Source of the DNA: Pleodorina starrii
Taxonomy: Eukaryota; Chlorophyta; Chlorophyceae; Chlamydomonadales; Volvocaceae
NCBI GenBank assembly: GCA_030267565.1
Contig: BRXU01000007.1
Coordinates: 2,666,001 to 2,730,000 of the forward strand
Length of the DNA stretch: 64,000 bases
Reading direction: 5' to 3'
Shown here: in pieces, positions 1 to 13,636 of the stretch
How the letters are laid out: each line of letters opens with the position of its first letter
Position numbering within the stretch: the first letter of the stretch is position 1
Program-made: the position numbers and the translations under genes
Notes under the pieces: generated by a model
What the model saw: the letters and a program-made list of their open reading frames with translations, nothing else
Database searches by the model: none
Told to the model about the DNA's origin: nothing

Positions 1-3000
1 GGCCCAGCCTCGACCCGTGGGCCCAGCCTCGACCCATGGGCCCAGCCTCGACCCATCGGCCCAGCCTCGACCCATCGGCCCAGCCTCGACCCATGGGCCC
101 AGCCTCGACCCATGAGCCCAGCCCCGACCCATGGGCCCAGCCTCGTTCCATGGGCCCAGACTCGACCCATGGGCCCAGCCTCGACCCATGGGCCCAGCCT
201 CGACCCATGGGCCCAGCCTCGACCCATGGGCCCAGCCACGACCCATTGGCCCAGCCTCGACCAATGGGCCGAGCCTCGACCGATGGGCCCTGCCTTGGCC
301 CAGGGGCCCAGCCCCGACCCATGGGCCCAGCCTCGACCCATGGGCCCAGCCTCGGCCCATCGGCCCAGCCTCGACCCATGGGCCCAGCCTCGACCCATGG
401 GTCCAGCCTCGGCCCATGGGCCCAGCCTCGGCCCATGGGCCCAGCCTCGGCCCATGGGCCCAGCCTCGGCCCATGGGCCCAGCCTCGGCCCATGGGCCCA
501 GCCTCGGCCCATGGGCCCAGCCCCGGCCCATGGGCCCAGCCCCGGCCCATGGGCCCAGCCTCGACCCATGGGCCCAGCCTCGACCCATGGGCCCAGCCTC
601 GACCCATGGGCCCAGCCTCGGCCCATGGGTCCGGCCTCGACCCATGGGCCCAGCCTCGACCCATGGGCCCAGCCTCGACCCATGGGCCCAGCCTCGACCC
701 ATCGGCCCAGCATCGACGCATGGGCCAAGCCTCGACGCATGGGCCCAGCCTCGACCCATGGGCCCAGCCTCGGCCCATCGGCCCAGCCTCGGCCCATCGG
801 CCCAGCCTCGGCCCATGGGCCCAGCCTCGACCCATGGGCCCAGCCTCGACGCATGGGCCCAGCCTCGACGCATGGGCCCAGCATCGACGCATGGGCCCAG
901 CCTCGACGCATGGGCCCAGCCTCGACCCATGGGCCCAGCCTCGACCCATGGGCCCAGCCTCGACCCATGGGCCCAGCCTCGACCCATGGGCCCAGCCTCG
1001 ACCCATGGGCCCAGCCTCGACCCATGGGCCCAGCCACGACCCATTGGCCCAGCCTCGACCCATGGGCCGAGCCTCGACCGATGGGCCCTGCCTTGGCCCA
1101 TGGGCCCAGCCTCGACCCATGGGCTCAGCCTCGACCCATGGGCCCAGCCTCGACCCATGGGCTCAGCCTCGACCCATGGGCCCAGCCTCGGCCCATCGGC
1201 CCAGCCTCGGCCCATCGGCCCAGCCGCGACCCATGGGCCCAGCCTCGACCCATGGGCCCAGCCTCGACCCATGGGCCCAGCCACGACCCATGGGCCCAGC
1301 CCCGACCCATGGGCCCAGCCTCGGCCCATCGGCCCAGCCTCGGCCCATGTGCCCAGCCCCGACCCATGGGCCCAGCCTCGACCCATGGGCCCAGCCTCGA
1401 CCCATGGGCCCAGCCTCGACCCATGGGCCCAGCCTCGGCCCATGGGTCCGGCCTCGACCCATGGGCCCAGCCTCGACCCATGGGCCCAGCCTCGACCCAT
1501 GGGCCCAGCCTCGATCCATGGGCCCAGCCGCGACCCATGGGCCAAGCCTCGACCCATGGGCCCAGCCTCGACCCATGGGCCCAGCCACGACCCATGGGCC
1601 CAGCCTCGGCCCATGGGCCCAGCCTCGGCCCATGGGCCCAGCCTCGACCCATGGGCCCAGCCTCGACCCATGGGCCCAGCCACGGCCCATCGGCCCAGCC
1701 TCGGCCCATGGGCCCAGCCGCGACCCATGGGCCCAGCCCCGACCCATGGGCCCAGCCTCGGCCCATGGGCCCAGCCTCGACCCGTGGGCCCAGCCTCGAC
1801 CCATGGGCCCAGCCTCGACCCATCGGCCCAGCCTCGACCCATCGGCCCAGCCTCGACCCATGGGCCCAGCCTCGACCCATGGGCCCAGCCCCGACCCATG
1901 GGCCCAGCCTCGTTCCATGGGCCCAGACTCGACCCATGGGCCCAGCCTCGACCCATGGGCCCAGCCTCGACCCATGGGCCCAGCCTCGACCCATGGGCCC
2001 AGCCTCGATCCATGGGCCCAGCCTCGACCCATGGGCGCAGCCTCGATCCATGGGCCCAGCCTCGATCCATGGGCCCAGCCTCGACCCATGGGCCCAGCCT
2101 CGACCCATGGGCCCAGCCTCGGCCCATGGGCCCAGCCGCGACCCATGGGCCCAGCCCCGACCCATGGGCCCAGCCTCGGCCCATGGGCCCAGCCTCGACC
2201 CGTGGGCCCAGCCTCGACCCATGGGCCCAGCCTCGACCCATCGGCCCAGCCTCGACCCATCGGCCCAGCCTCGACCCATGGGCCCAGCCTCGACCCATGG
2301 GCCCAGCCCCGACCCATGGGCCCAGCCTCGTACCATGGGCCCAGACTCGACCCATGGGCCCAGCCTCGACCCATGGGCCCAGCCTCGACCCATGGGCCCA
2401 GCCTCGACCCATGGGCCCAGCCTCGATCCATGGGCCCAGCCTCGACCCATGGGCGCAGCCTCGATCCATGGGCCCAGCCTCGATCCATGGGCCCAGCCTC
2501 GACCCATGGGCCCAGCCTCGACCCATGGGCCCAGCCTCGACCCTTGGGCCCAGCCTCGGCCCATGGGCCCAGCCTCGACCCATGGGCCCAGCCTCGACCC
2601 ATGGGCCCAGCCTCGACCCATGGGCCCAGCCTCGACCCATGGGCCCAGCCTCGACCCATGGGCCCAGCCTCGACCCATGAGCCCAGCCTCGGCCCATGGG
2701 CCCATCCTCGGCCCATGGGCCCAGCCTCGGCCCATGGGCCAAGCCCCGGCCCATGGGCCCAGCCCCGACCCATGGGCCCAGCCTCGACCCATGGGCCCCG
2801 CCTCGACCCATGGGCCCAGCCTCGACGAATGGGCCTAGCCTCGATCCATGGGCCCAGCCTCGACCCATGGGCCCAGCCACGACCCATGGGCCCAGCCCCG
2901 ACCCGTGGGCCCAGCCCCGACCCATGGGCCCAGCCACGACCCATGGGCCCAGCCTCGGCCCATGGGCCCAGCCGCGACCCATGGGCCCAGCCCCGACCCG

Positions 3001-6000
3001 TGGGCCCAGCCCCGACCCATGGGCCCAGCCTCGACCCATGGGCCCAGCCCCGACCCATGGGCCCAGCATCGACGCATGGGCCCAGCCTCGACCCATGGGC
3101 CCAGCCTCGACGCATGGGCCCAGCATCGACGCATGGGCCCAGCCTCGACGCATGGGCCCAGCCTCGACCCATGGGCCCAGCCTCGACCCATGGGCCCAGC
3201 CTCGACCCATGGGCCCAGCCTCGTTCCATGGGCCCAGACTCGACCCATGGGCCCAGCCTCGACCCATGGGCCCAGCCTCGACCCATGGGCCCAGCCTCGA
3301 CCCATGGGCCCAGCCTCGACCCATGGGCCCAGCCTCGACCCATCGGCCCAGCATCGACGCATGGGCCCAGCCTCGACGCATGGGCCCAGCCGCGACCCAT
3401 GGGCCCAGCCTCGACCCATGGGCCCAGCCTCGACCCATGAGCCCAGCCTCGACCCATGGGCCCAGCCTCGACCCATGGGCCCAGCCTCGACCCATGGGCC
3501 CAGCCTCGACCCATGGGCCCAGCCTCGGCCCATCGGCCCAGCCTCGGCCCATGGGCCCAGCCTCGACCCATGGGCCCAGCCTCGACCCATGGGCCCAGCC
3601 TCGACCCATGGGCCCAGCCTCGACCCATGGGCCCAGCCTCGACCCATGGGCCCAGCCTCGACCCATGGGCCCAGCCTCGGCCCATCGGCCCAGCCTCGGC
3701 CCATGGGCCCAGCCTCGACCCATGGGCCCAGCCTCGATCCATGGGCCCAGCCGCGACCCATGGGCCCAGCCTCGACCCATGGGCCCAGCCTCGACCCATG
3801 GGCCCAGCCTCGGCCCATGGGCCCAGCCTCGGCCCATGGGCCCAGCCTCGACCCATGGGCCCAGCCTCGGCCCATGGGCCCAGCCTCGGCCCATGGGCCC
3901 AGCCTCGGCCCATGGGCCCAGCCTCGGCCCATGGGCCCAGCCTCGACCCATGGGCCCAGCCTCGACCCATGGGCCCAGCCTCGACCCATGGGCCCAGCCT
4001 CGGCCCATGGGTCCGGCCTCGACCCATGGGCCCAGCCTCGACCCATGGGCCCAGCCTCGACCCATGGGCCCAGCCTCGACCCATCGGCCCAGCATCGACG
4101 CATGGGCCAAGCCTCGACGCATGGGCCCAGCCTCGACCCATGGGCCCAGCATCGACGCATGGGCCCAGCCTCGACGCATGGGCCCAGCATCGACGCATGG
4201 GCCCAGCCTCGACCCATGGGCCCAGCCTCGACGCATGGGCCCAGCATCGACGCATGGGCCCAGCCTCGACGCATGGGCCCAGCCTCGACCCATGGGCCCA
4301 GCCTCGACCCATGGGCCCAGCCTCGACCCATGGGCCCAGCCTCGACCCATGGGCCCAGCCTCGACCCATGGGCCCAGCCTCGACCCATGGGCCCAGCCAC
4401 GACCCATTGGCCCAGCCTCGACCCATGGGCCGAGCCTCGACCGATGGGCCCTGCCTTGGCCCATGGGCCCAGCCTCGACCCATGGGCTCAGCCTCGACCC
4501 ATGGGCCCAGCCTCGGCCCATCGGCCCAGCCTCGGCCCATCGGCCCAGCCTCGGCCCATGGGCCCAGCCTCGACCCATGGGCCCAGCTTCGATCCATGGG
4601 CCCAGCCGCGACCCATGGGCCCAGCCTCGACCCATGGGCCCAGCCTCGACCCATGAGCCCAGCCTCGACCCATGGGCCCAGCCACGACCCATGGGCCCAG
4701 CCCCGACCCATGGGCCCAGCCTCGGCCCATCGGCCCAGCCTCGGCCCATGTGCCCAGCCCCGACCCATGGGCCCAGCCTCGACCCATGGGCCCAGCCTCG
4801 ACCCATGGGCCCAGCCTCGACCCATGGGCCCAGCCTCGGCCCATGGGTCCGGCCTCGACCCATGGGCCCAGCCTCGACCCATGGGCCCAGCCTCGACCCA
4901 TGGGCCCAGCCTCGATCCATGGGCCCAGCCGCGACCCATGGGCCAAGCCTCGACCCATGGGCCCAGCCTCGACCCATGGGCCCAGCCACGACCCATGGGC
5001 CCAGCCTCGGCCCATGGGCCCAGCCTCGGCCCATGGGCCCAGCCTCGACCCATGGGCCCAGCCTCGACCCATGGGCCCAGCCACGACCCATGGGCCCAGC
5101 CTCGGCCCATGGGCCCAGCCGCGACCCATGGGCCCAGCCCCGACCCATGGGCCCAGCCTCGGCCCATGGGCCCAGCCTCGACCCGTGGGCCCAGCCTCGA
5201 CCCATGGGCCCAGCCTCGACCCATCGGCCCAGCCTCGACCCATCGGCCCAGCCTCGACCCATGGGCCCAGCCTCGACCCATGGGCCCAGCCCCGACCCAT
5301 GGGCCCAGCCTCGTTCCATGGGCCCAGACTCGACCCATGGGCCCAGCCTCGACCCATGGGCCCAGCCTCGACCCATGGGCCCAGCCTCGACCCATGGGCC
5401 CAGCCTCGATCCATGGGCCCAGCCTCGACCCATGGGCGCAGCCTCGATCCATGGGCCCAGCCTCGATCCATGGGCCCAGCCTCGACCCATGGGCCCAGCC
5501 TCGACCCATGGGCCCAGCCTCGACCCATGGGCCCAGCCTCGGCCCATGGGCCCAGCCTCGACCCATGGGCCCAGCCTCGACCCATGGGCCCAGCCTCGAC
5601 CCATGGGCCCAGCCTCGACCCATGGGCCCAGCCTCGACCCATGGGCCCAGCCTCGACCCATGAGCCCAGCCTCGGCCCATGGGCCCAGCCTCGGCCCATG
5701 GGCCCAGCCTCGGCCCATGGGCCCAGCCTCGCCCCATGGGCCCAGCCTCGACCCATGGGCCCAGCCTCGACCCATGGGCCCCGCCTCGACCCATGGGCCC
5801 AGCCTCGACGAATGGGCCTAGCCTCGATCCATGGGCCCAGCCTCGACCCATGGGCCCAGCCTCGACCCATGGGCCCAGCCTCGACCCATGGGCCCAGCCC
5901 CGACCCATGGGCCCAGCCACGACCCATGGGCCCAGCCTCGGCCCATGGGCCCAGCCGCGACCCATGGGCCCAGCCCCGACCCGTGGGCCCAGCCCCGACC

Positions 6001-7750
6001 CATGGGCCCAGCCTCGACCCATGGGCCCAGCCCCGACCCATGGGCCCAGCCACGACCCATGGGCCCAGCCTCGGCCCATGGGCCCAGCCTCGACCCGTGG
6101 GCCCAGCCTCGACCCATGGGCCCAGCCTCGACCCATCGGCCCAGCCTCGACCCATGGGCCCAGCCTCGACCCATGGGCCCAGCCCCGACCCATGGGCCCA
6201 GCCTCGTTCCATGGGCCCAGACTCGACCCATGGGCCCAGCCGCGACCCATGGGCCCAGCCCCGACCCATGGGCCCAGCCTCGGCCCATGGGCCCAGCCTC
6301 GACCCGTGGGCCCAGCCTCGACCCATGGGCCCAGCCTCGACCCATCGGCCCAGCCTCGACCCATCGGCCCAGCCTCGACCCATGGGCCCAGCCTCGACCC
6401 ATGGGCCCAGCCCCGACCCATGGGCCCAGCCTCGATCCATGGGCCCAGCCTCGACCCATGGGCCCAGCCTCGACCCATGGGCCCAGCCTCGACCCATGGG
6501 CCCAGCCTCGATCCATGGGCCCAGCCTCGACCCATGGGCGCAGCCTCGATCCATGGGCCCAGCCTCGATCCATGGGCCCAGCCTCGACCCATGGGCCCAT
6601 CCTCGACCCATGGGCCCAGCCTCGACCCATGGGCCCAGCCTCGGCCCATGGGCCCAGCCTCGACCCATGGGCCCAGCCTCGACCCATGGGCCCAGCCTCG
6701 ACCCATGGGCCCAGCCTCGACCCATGGGCCCAGCCTCGACCCATGGGCCCAGCCTCGACCCATGAGCCCAGCCTCGGCCCATGGGCCCATCCTCGGCCCA
6801 TGGGCCCAGCCTCGGCCCATCGGCCAAGCCCCGGCCCATGGGCCCAGCCCCGACCCATGGGCCCAGCCTCGACCCATGGGCCCCGCCTCGACCCATGGGC
6901 CCAGCCTCGACGAATGGGCCTAGCCTCGATCCATGGGCCCAGCCTCGACCCATGGGCCCAGCCACGACCCATGGGCCCAGCCCCGACCCGTGGGCCCAGC
7001 CCCGACCCATGGGCCCAGCCACGACCCATGGGCCCAGCCTCGGCCCATGGGCCCAGCCGCGACCCATGGGCCCAGCCCCGACCCGTGGGCCCAGCCCCGA
7101 CCCATGGGCCCAGCCTCGACCCATGGGCCCAGCCCCGACCCATGGGCCCAGCCACGACCCATGGGCCCAGCCTCGGCCCATGGGCCCAGCCTCGACCCGT
7201 GGGCCCAGCCTCGACCCATGGGCCCAGCCTCGACCCATCGGCCCAGCCTCGACCCATGGGCCCAGCCTCGACCCATGGGCCCAGCCCCGACCCATGGGCC
7301 CAGCCTCGTTCCATGGGCCCAGACTCGACCCATGGGCCCAGCCTCGACCCATGGGCCCAGCCTCGACCCATCGGCCCAGCCTCGACCCATGGGCCCAGCC
7401 TCGACCCATGGGCCCAGCCTCGACCCATCGGCCCAGCATCGACGCATGGGCCAAGCCTCGACGCATGGGCCCAGCCTCGACCCATGGGCCCAGCATCGAC
7501 GCATGGGCCCAGCATCGACGCATGGGCCCAGCATCGACGCATGGGCCCAGCCTCGACCCATGGGCCCAGCCTCGACGCATGGGCCCAGCATCGACGCATG
7601 GGCCCAGCCTCGACGCATGGGCCCAGCCTCGACCCATGGGCCCAGCCTCGACCCATGGGCCCAGCCTCGACCCATGGGCCCAGCCTCGACCCATGGGCCC
7701 AGCCTCGACCCATGGGCCCAGCCTCGACCCATGGGCCCAGCCACGACCCA

Positions 7751-10700
7751 TTGGCCCAGCCTCGACCCATGGGCCGAGCCTCGACCGATGGGCCCTGCCT
7801 TGGCCCAGGGGCCCAGCCTCGACCCATGGGCTCAGCCTCGACCCATGGGCCCAGCCTCGGCCCATCGGCCCAGCCTCGGCCCATCGGCCCAGCCTCGGCC
7901 CATGGGCCCAGCCTCGACCCATGGGCCCAGCTTCGATCCATGGGCCCAGCCGCGACCCATGGGCCCAGCCTCGACCCATGGGCCCAGCCTCGACCCATGG
8001 GCCCAGCCTCGACCCATGGGCCCAGCCACGACCCATGGGCCCAGCCCCGACCCATGGGCCCAGCCCCGACCCATGGGCCCAGCCCCGACCCATGGGCCCA
8101 GCCTCGACCCATGGGCCCAGCCTCGACCCATGGGCCCAGCCTCGACCCATGGGCCCAGCCACGACCCATTGGCCCAGCCTCGACCCATGGGCCGAGCCTC
8201 GACCGATGGGCCCTGCCTTGGCCCAGGGGCCCAGCCTCGACCCATGGGCTCAGCCTCGACCCATGGGCCCAGCCTCGGCCCATCGGCCCAGCCTCGGCCC
8301 ATGGGCCCAGCCTCGACCCATGGGTCCAGCCTCGGCCCATGGGCCCAGCCTCGGCCCATGGGCCCAGCCTCGGCCCATGGGCCCAGCCTCGGCCCATGGG
8401 CCCAGCCTCGGCCCATGGGCCCAGCCTCGGCCCATGGGCCCAGCCTCGGCCCATGGGCCCAGCCCCGGCCCATGGGCCCAGCCCCGGCCCATGGGCCCAG
8501 CCTCGACCCATGGGCCCAGCCTCGACCCATGGGCCCAGCCTCGACCCATGGGCCCAGCCTCGGCCCATGGGTCCGGCCTCGACCCATGGGCCCAGCCTCG
8601 ACCCATGGGCCCAGCTTCGATCCATGGGCCCAGCCGCGACCCATGGGCCCAGCCTCGACCCATGGGCCCAGCCTCGACCCATGGGCCCAGCCTCGACCCA
8701 TGGGCCCAGCCTCGACCCATGGGCCCAGCCCCGACCCATGGGCCCAGCCCCGACCCATGGGCCCAGCCCCGACCCATGGGCCCAGCCTCGACCCATGGGC
8801 CCAGCCTCGACCCATGGGCCCAGCCTCGACCCATGGGCCCAGCCTCGGCCCATGGGCCCAGCCTCGGCCCATCGGCCCAGCCGCGACCCATGGGCCCAGC
8901 CTCGGCCCATGGGCCCAGCCTCGACCCGTGGGCCCAGCCTCGACCCATGGGCCCAGCCTCGACCCATCGGCCCAGCCTCGACCCATGGGCCCAGCCTCGA
9001 CCCATGGGCCCAGCCCCGACCCATGGGCCCAGCCTCGTTCCATGGGCCCAGCCTCGACCCATGGGCCCAGCCTCGACCCATGGGCCCAGCCTCGACCCAT
9101 GGGCCCAGCCTCGACCCATGGGCCCAGCCTTGATCCATGGGCCCAGCCTCGACCCATGGGCGCAGCCTCGATCCATGGACCCAGCCTCGATCCATGGGCC
9201 CAGCCTCGACCCATGGGCCCAGCCTCGACCCATGGGCCCAGCCTCGACCCTTGGGCCCAGCCTCGGCCCATGGGCCCAGCCTCGACCCATGGGCCCAGCC
9301 TCGACCCATGGGCCCAGCCTCGACCCATGGGCCCAGCCTCGACCCATGAGCCCAGCCTCGGCCCATGGGCCCAGCCTCGGCCCATGGGCCCAGCCTCGGC
9401 CCATGGGCCAAGCCCCGGCCCATGGGCCCAGCCCCGACCCATGGGCCCAGCCTCGACCCATGGGCCCCGCCTCGACCCATGGGCCCAGCCTCGACGCATG
9501 GGCCCAGCCGCGACCCATGGGCCCAGCCTCGACCCATGGGCCCAGCCTCGACCCATGGGCCCAGCCTCGACCCATGGGCCCAGCCACGACCCATGGGCCC
9601 AGCCCCGACCCATGGGCCCAGCCCCGACCCATGGGCCCAGCCCCGACCCATGGGCCCAGCCTCGACCCATGGGCCCAGCCTCGACCCATGGGCCCAGCCT
9701 CGACCCATGGGCCCAGCCTCGGCCCATGGGCCCAGCCGCGACCCATCGGCCCAGCCCCGACCCATGGGCCCAGCCTCGGCCCATGGGCCCAGCCTCGACC
9801 CGTGGGCCCAGCCTCGACCCATGGGCCCAGCCTCGACCCATCGGCCCAGCCTCGACCCATGGGCCCAGCCTCGACCCATGGGCCCAGCCTCGACCCATGG
9901 GCCCAGCCTCGACCCATGGGCCCAGCCTCGACCCATGGGCCCAGCCACGACCCATGGGCCCAGCCCCGACCCATGGGCCCAGCCCCGACCCATGGGCCCA
10001 GCCCCGACCCATGGGCCCAGCCTCGACCCATGGGCCCAGCCTCGACCCATGGGCCCAGCCTCGACCCATGGGCCCAGCCTCGGCCCATGGGCCCAGCCGC
10101 GACCCATCGGCCCAGCCCCGACCCATGGGCCCAGCCTCGGCCCATGGGCCCAGCCTCGACCCGTGGGCCCAGCCTCGACCCATGGGCCCAGCCTCGACCC
10201 ATCGGCCCAGCCTCGACCCATGGGCCCAGCCTCGACCCATGGGCCCAGCCCCGACCCATGGGCCCAGCCTCGTTCCTTGGGCCCAGACTCGACCCATGGG
10301 CCCAGCCTCGACCCATGGGCCCAGCCTCGACCCATGGGCCCAGCCTCGACCCATGGGCCCAGCCTCGACCCATGGGCCCAGCCTCGATCCATGGGCCCAG
10401 CCTCGACCCATGGGCGCAGCCTCGATCCATGGACCCAGCCTCGATCCATGGGCCCAGCCTCGACCCATGGGCCCAGCCTCGACCCATGGGCCCAGCCTCG
10501 ACCCTTGGGCCCAGCCTCGGCCCATGGGCTCAGCCTCGACCCATGGGCCCAGCCTCGACCCATGGGCCCAGCCTCGACCCATGGGCCCAGCCTCGACCCA
10601 TGAGCCCAGCCTCGACCCATGGGCCCAGCCTCGACCCATCGGCCCAGCCTCGACCCATGGGCCCAGCCTCGACCCATGGGCCCAGCCTCGACCCATCGGC

Positions 10701-13120
10701 CCAGCATCGACGCATGGGCCAAGCCTCGACGCATGGGCCCAGCCTCGACCCATGGGCCCAGCATCGACGCATGGGCCCAGCCTCGACGCATGGGCCCAGC
10801 ATCGACGCATGGGCCCAGCCTCGACCCATGGGCCCAGCCTCGACGCATGGGCCCAGCATCGACGCATGGGCCCAGCCTCGACGCATGGGCCCAGCCTCGA
10901 CCCATGGGCCCAGCCTCGACCCATGGGCCCAGCCTCGACCCATGGGCCCAGCCTCGACCCATGGGCCCAGCCTCGACCCATGGGCCCAGCCTCGACCCAT
11001 GGGCCCAGCCACGACCCATTGGCCCAGCCTCGACCCATGGGCCGAGCCTCGACCGATGGGCCCTGCCTTGGCCCAGGGGCCCAGCCTCGACCCATGGGCT
11101 CAGCCTCGACCCATGGGCCCAGCCTCGGCCCATCGGCCCAGCCTCGGCCCATCGGCCCAGCCTCGGCCCATGGGCCCAGCCTCGACCCATGGGCCCAGCT
11201 TCGATCCATGGGCCCAGCCGCGACCCATGGGCCCAGCCTCGACCCATGGGCCCAGCCTCGACCCATGGGCCCAGCCTCGACCCATGGGCCCAGCCACGAC
11301 CCATGGGCCCAGCCCCGACCCATGGGCCCAGCCCCGACCCATGGGCCCAGCCCCGACCCATGGGCCCAGCCTCGACCCATGGGCCCAGCCTCGACCCATG
11401 GGCCCAGCCTCGACCCATGGGCCCAGCCACGACCCATTGGCCCAGCCTCGACCCATGGGCCGAGCCTCGACCGATGGGCCCTGCCTTGGCCCAGGGGCCC
11501 AGCCTCGACCCATGGGCTCAGCCTCGACCCATGGGCCCAGCCTCGGCCCATCGGCCCAGCCTCGGCCCATGGGCCCAGCCTCGACCCATGGGTCCAGCCT
11601 CGGCCCATGGGCCCAGCCTCGGCCCATGGGCCCAGCCTCGGCCCATGGGCCCAGCCTCGGCCCATGGGCCCAGCCTCGGCCCATGGGCCCAGCCTCGGCC
11701 CATGGGCCCAGCCCCGGCCCATGGGCCCAGCCCCGGCCCATGGGCCCAGCCTCGACCCATGGGCCCAGCCTCGACCCATGGGCCCAGCCTCGACCCATGG
11801 GCCCAGCCTCGGCCCATGGGTCCGGCCTCGACCCATGGGCCCAGCCTCGACCCATGGGCCCAGCCTCGACCCATGGGCCCAGCCTCGATCCATGGGCCCA
11901 GCCGCGACCCATGGGCCCAGCCTCGACCCATGGGCCCAGCCTCGACCCATGGGCCCAGCCTCGACCCATGGGCCCAGCCACGACCCATGGGCCCAGCCCC
12001 GACCCATGGGCCCAGCCCCGACCCATGGGCCCAGCCCCGACCCATGGGCCCAGCCTCGACCCATGGGCCCAGCCTCGACCCATGGGCCCAGCCTCGACCC
12101 ATGGGCCCAGCCTCGGCCCATGGGCCCAGCCGCGACCCATCGGCCCAGCCCCGACCCATGGGCCCAGCCTCGGCCCATGGGCCCAGCCTCGACCCGTGGG
12201 CCCAGCCTCGACCCATGGGCCTAGCCTCGACCCATCGGCCCAGCCTCGACCCATGGGCCCAGCCTCGACCCATGGGCCCAGCCCCGACCCATGGGCCCAG
12301 CCTCGTTCCATGGGCCCAGACTCGACCCATGGGCCCAGCCTCGACCCATGGGCCCAGCCTCGACCCATGGGCCCAGCCTCGACCCATGGGCCCAGCCTTG
12401 ATCCATGGGCCCAGCCTCGACCCATGGGCGCAGCCTCGATCCATGGACCCAGCCTCGATCCATGGGCCCAGCCTCGACCCATGGGCCCAGCCTCGACCCA
12501 TGGGCCCAGCCTCGACCCTTGGGCCCAGCCTCGGCCCATGGGCCCAGCCTCGACCCATGGGCCCAGCCTCGACCCATGGGCCCAGCCTCGACCCATGGGC
12601 CCAGCCTCGACCCATGAGCCCAGCCTCGGCCCATGGGCCCAGCCTCGGCCCATGGGCCCAGCCTCGGCCCATGGGCCCAGCCACGGCCCATGGGCCCAGC
12701 CCCGACCCATGGGCCCAGCCTCGACCCATGGGCCCCGCCTCGACCCATGGGCCCAGCCTCGACTAATGGGCCCAGCCGCGACCCATGGGCCCAGCCTCGA
12801 CCCATGGGCCCAGCCTCGACCCATGGGCCCAGCCTCGACCCATGGGCCCAGCCACGACGCATGGGCCCAGCCCCGACCCATGGGCCCAGCCCCGACCCAT
12901 GGGCCCAGCCCCGACCCATGGGCCCAGCCTCGACCCATGGGCCCAGCCTCGACCCATGGGCCCAGCCTCGACCCATGGGCCCAGCCTCGGCCCATGGGCC
13001 CAGCCGCGACCCATCGGCCCAGCCCCGACCCATGGGCCCAGCCTCGGCCCATGGGCCCAGCCTCGACCCGTGGGCCCAGCCTCGACCCATGGGCCCAGCC
13101 TCGACCCATCGGCCCAGCCT
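7751..13120. repeat. Higher-order repeat, 3,268-bp period (172 monomers)
   Basis: Rare monomer variants recur at exactly 3,268 bp, which is 172 x 19. The ttgg variants at 7751 and 8169 recur at 11019 and 11437. The ccctt variant at 9250 recurs at 12518. The unusual gac(gc/ta)atggg monomer at 9493 recurs at 12761, and the ccacg variant at 9584 recurs at 12852. Beyond about 13.1 kb the offset to the earlier copy becomes 2,907 bp (153 x 19; cgttcc at 10271 and 13178), so later indels were also whole monomers. This shows recent unequal exchange or segmental duplication of a multi-kilobase block inside the satellite. Confidence 0.85.
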
Positions 13121-13636
13121 CGACCCATGGGCCCAGCCTCGACCCATGGGCCCAGCCCCGACCCATGGGCCCAGCCTCGTTCCATGGGCCCAGACTCGAC
13201 CCATGGGCCCAGCCTCGACCCATGGGCCCAGCCTCGACCCATGGGCCCAGCCTCGACCCATGGGCCCAGCCTCGATCCATGGGCCCAGCCTCGACCCATG
13301 GGCGCAGCCTCGATCCATGGACCCAGCCTCGATCCATGGGCCCAGCCTCGACCCATGGGCCCAGCCTCGACCCATGGGCCCAGCCTCGACCCTTGGGCCC
13401 AGCCTCGGCCCATGGGCCCAGCCTCGACCCATGGGCCCAGCCTCGACCCATGGGCCCAGCCTCGACCCATGGGCCCAGCCTCGACCCATGAGCCCAGCCT
13501 CGGCCCATGGGCCCAGCCTCGGCCCATGGGCCCAGCCTCGGCCCATGGGCCAAGCCCCGGCCCATGGGCCCAGCCCCGACCCATGGGCCCAGCCTCGACC
13601 CATGGGCCCAGCCTCGACCCATGGGCCCAGCCTCGA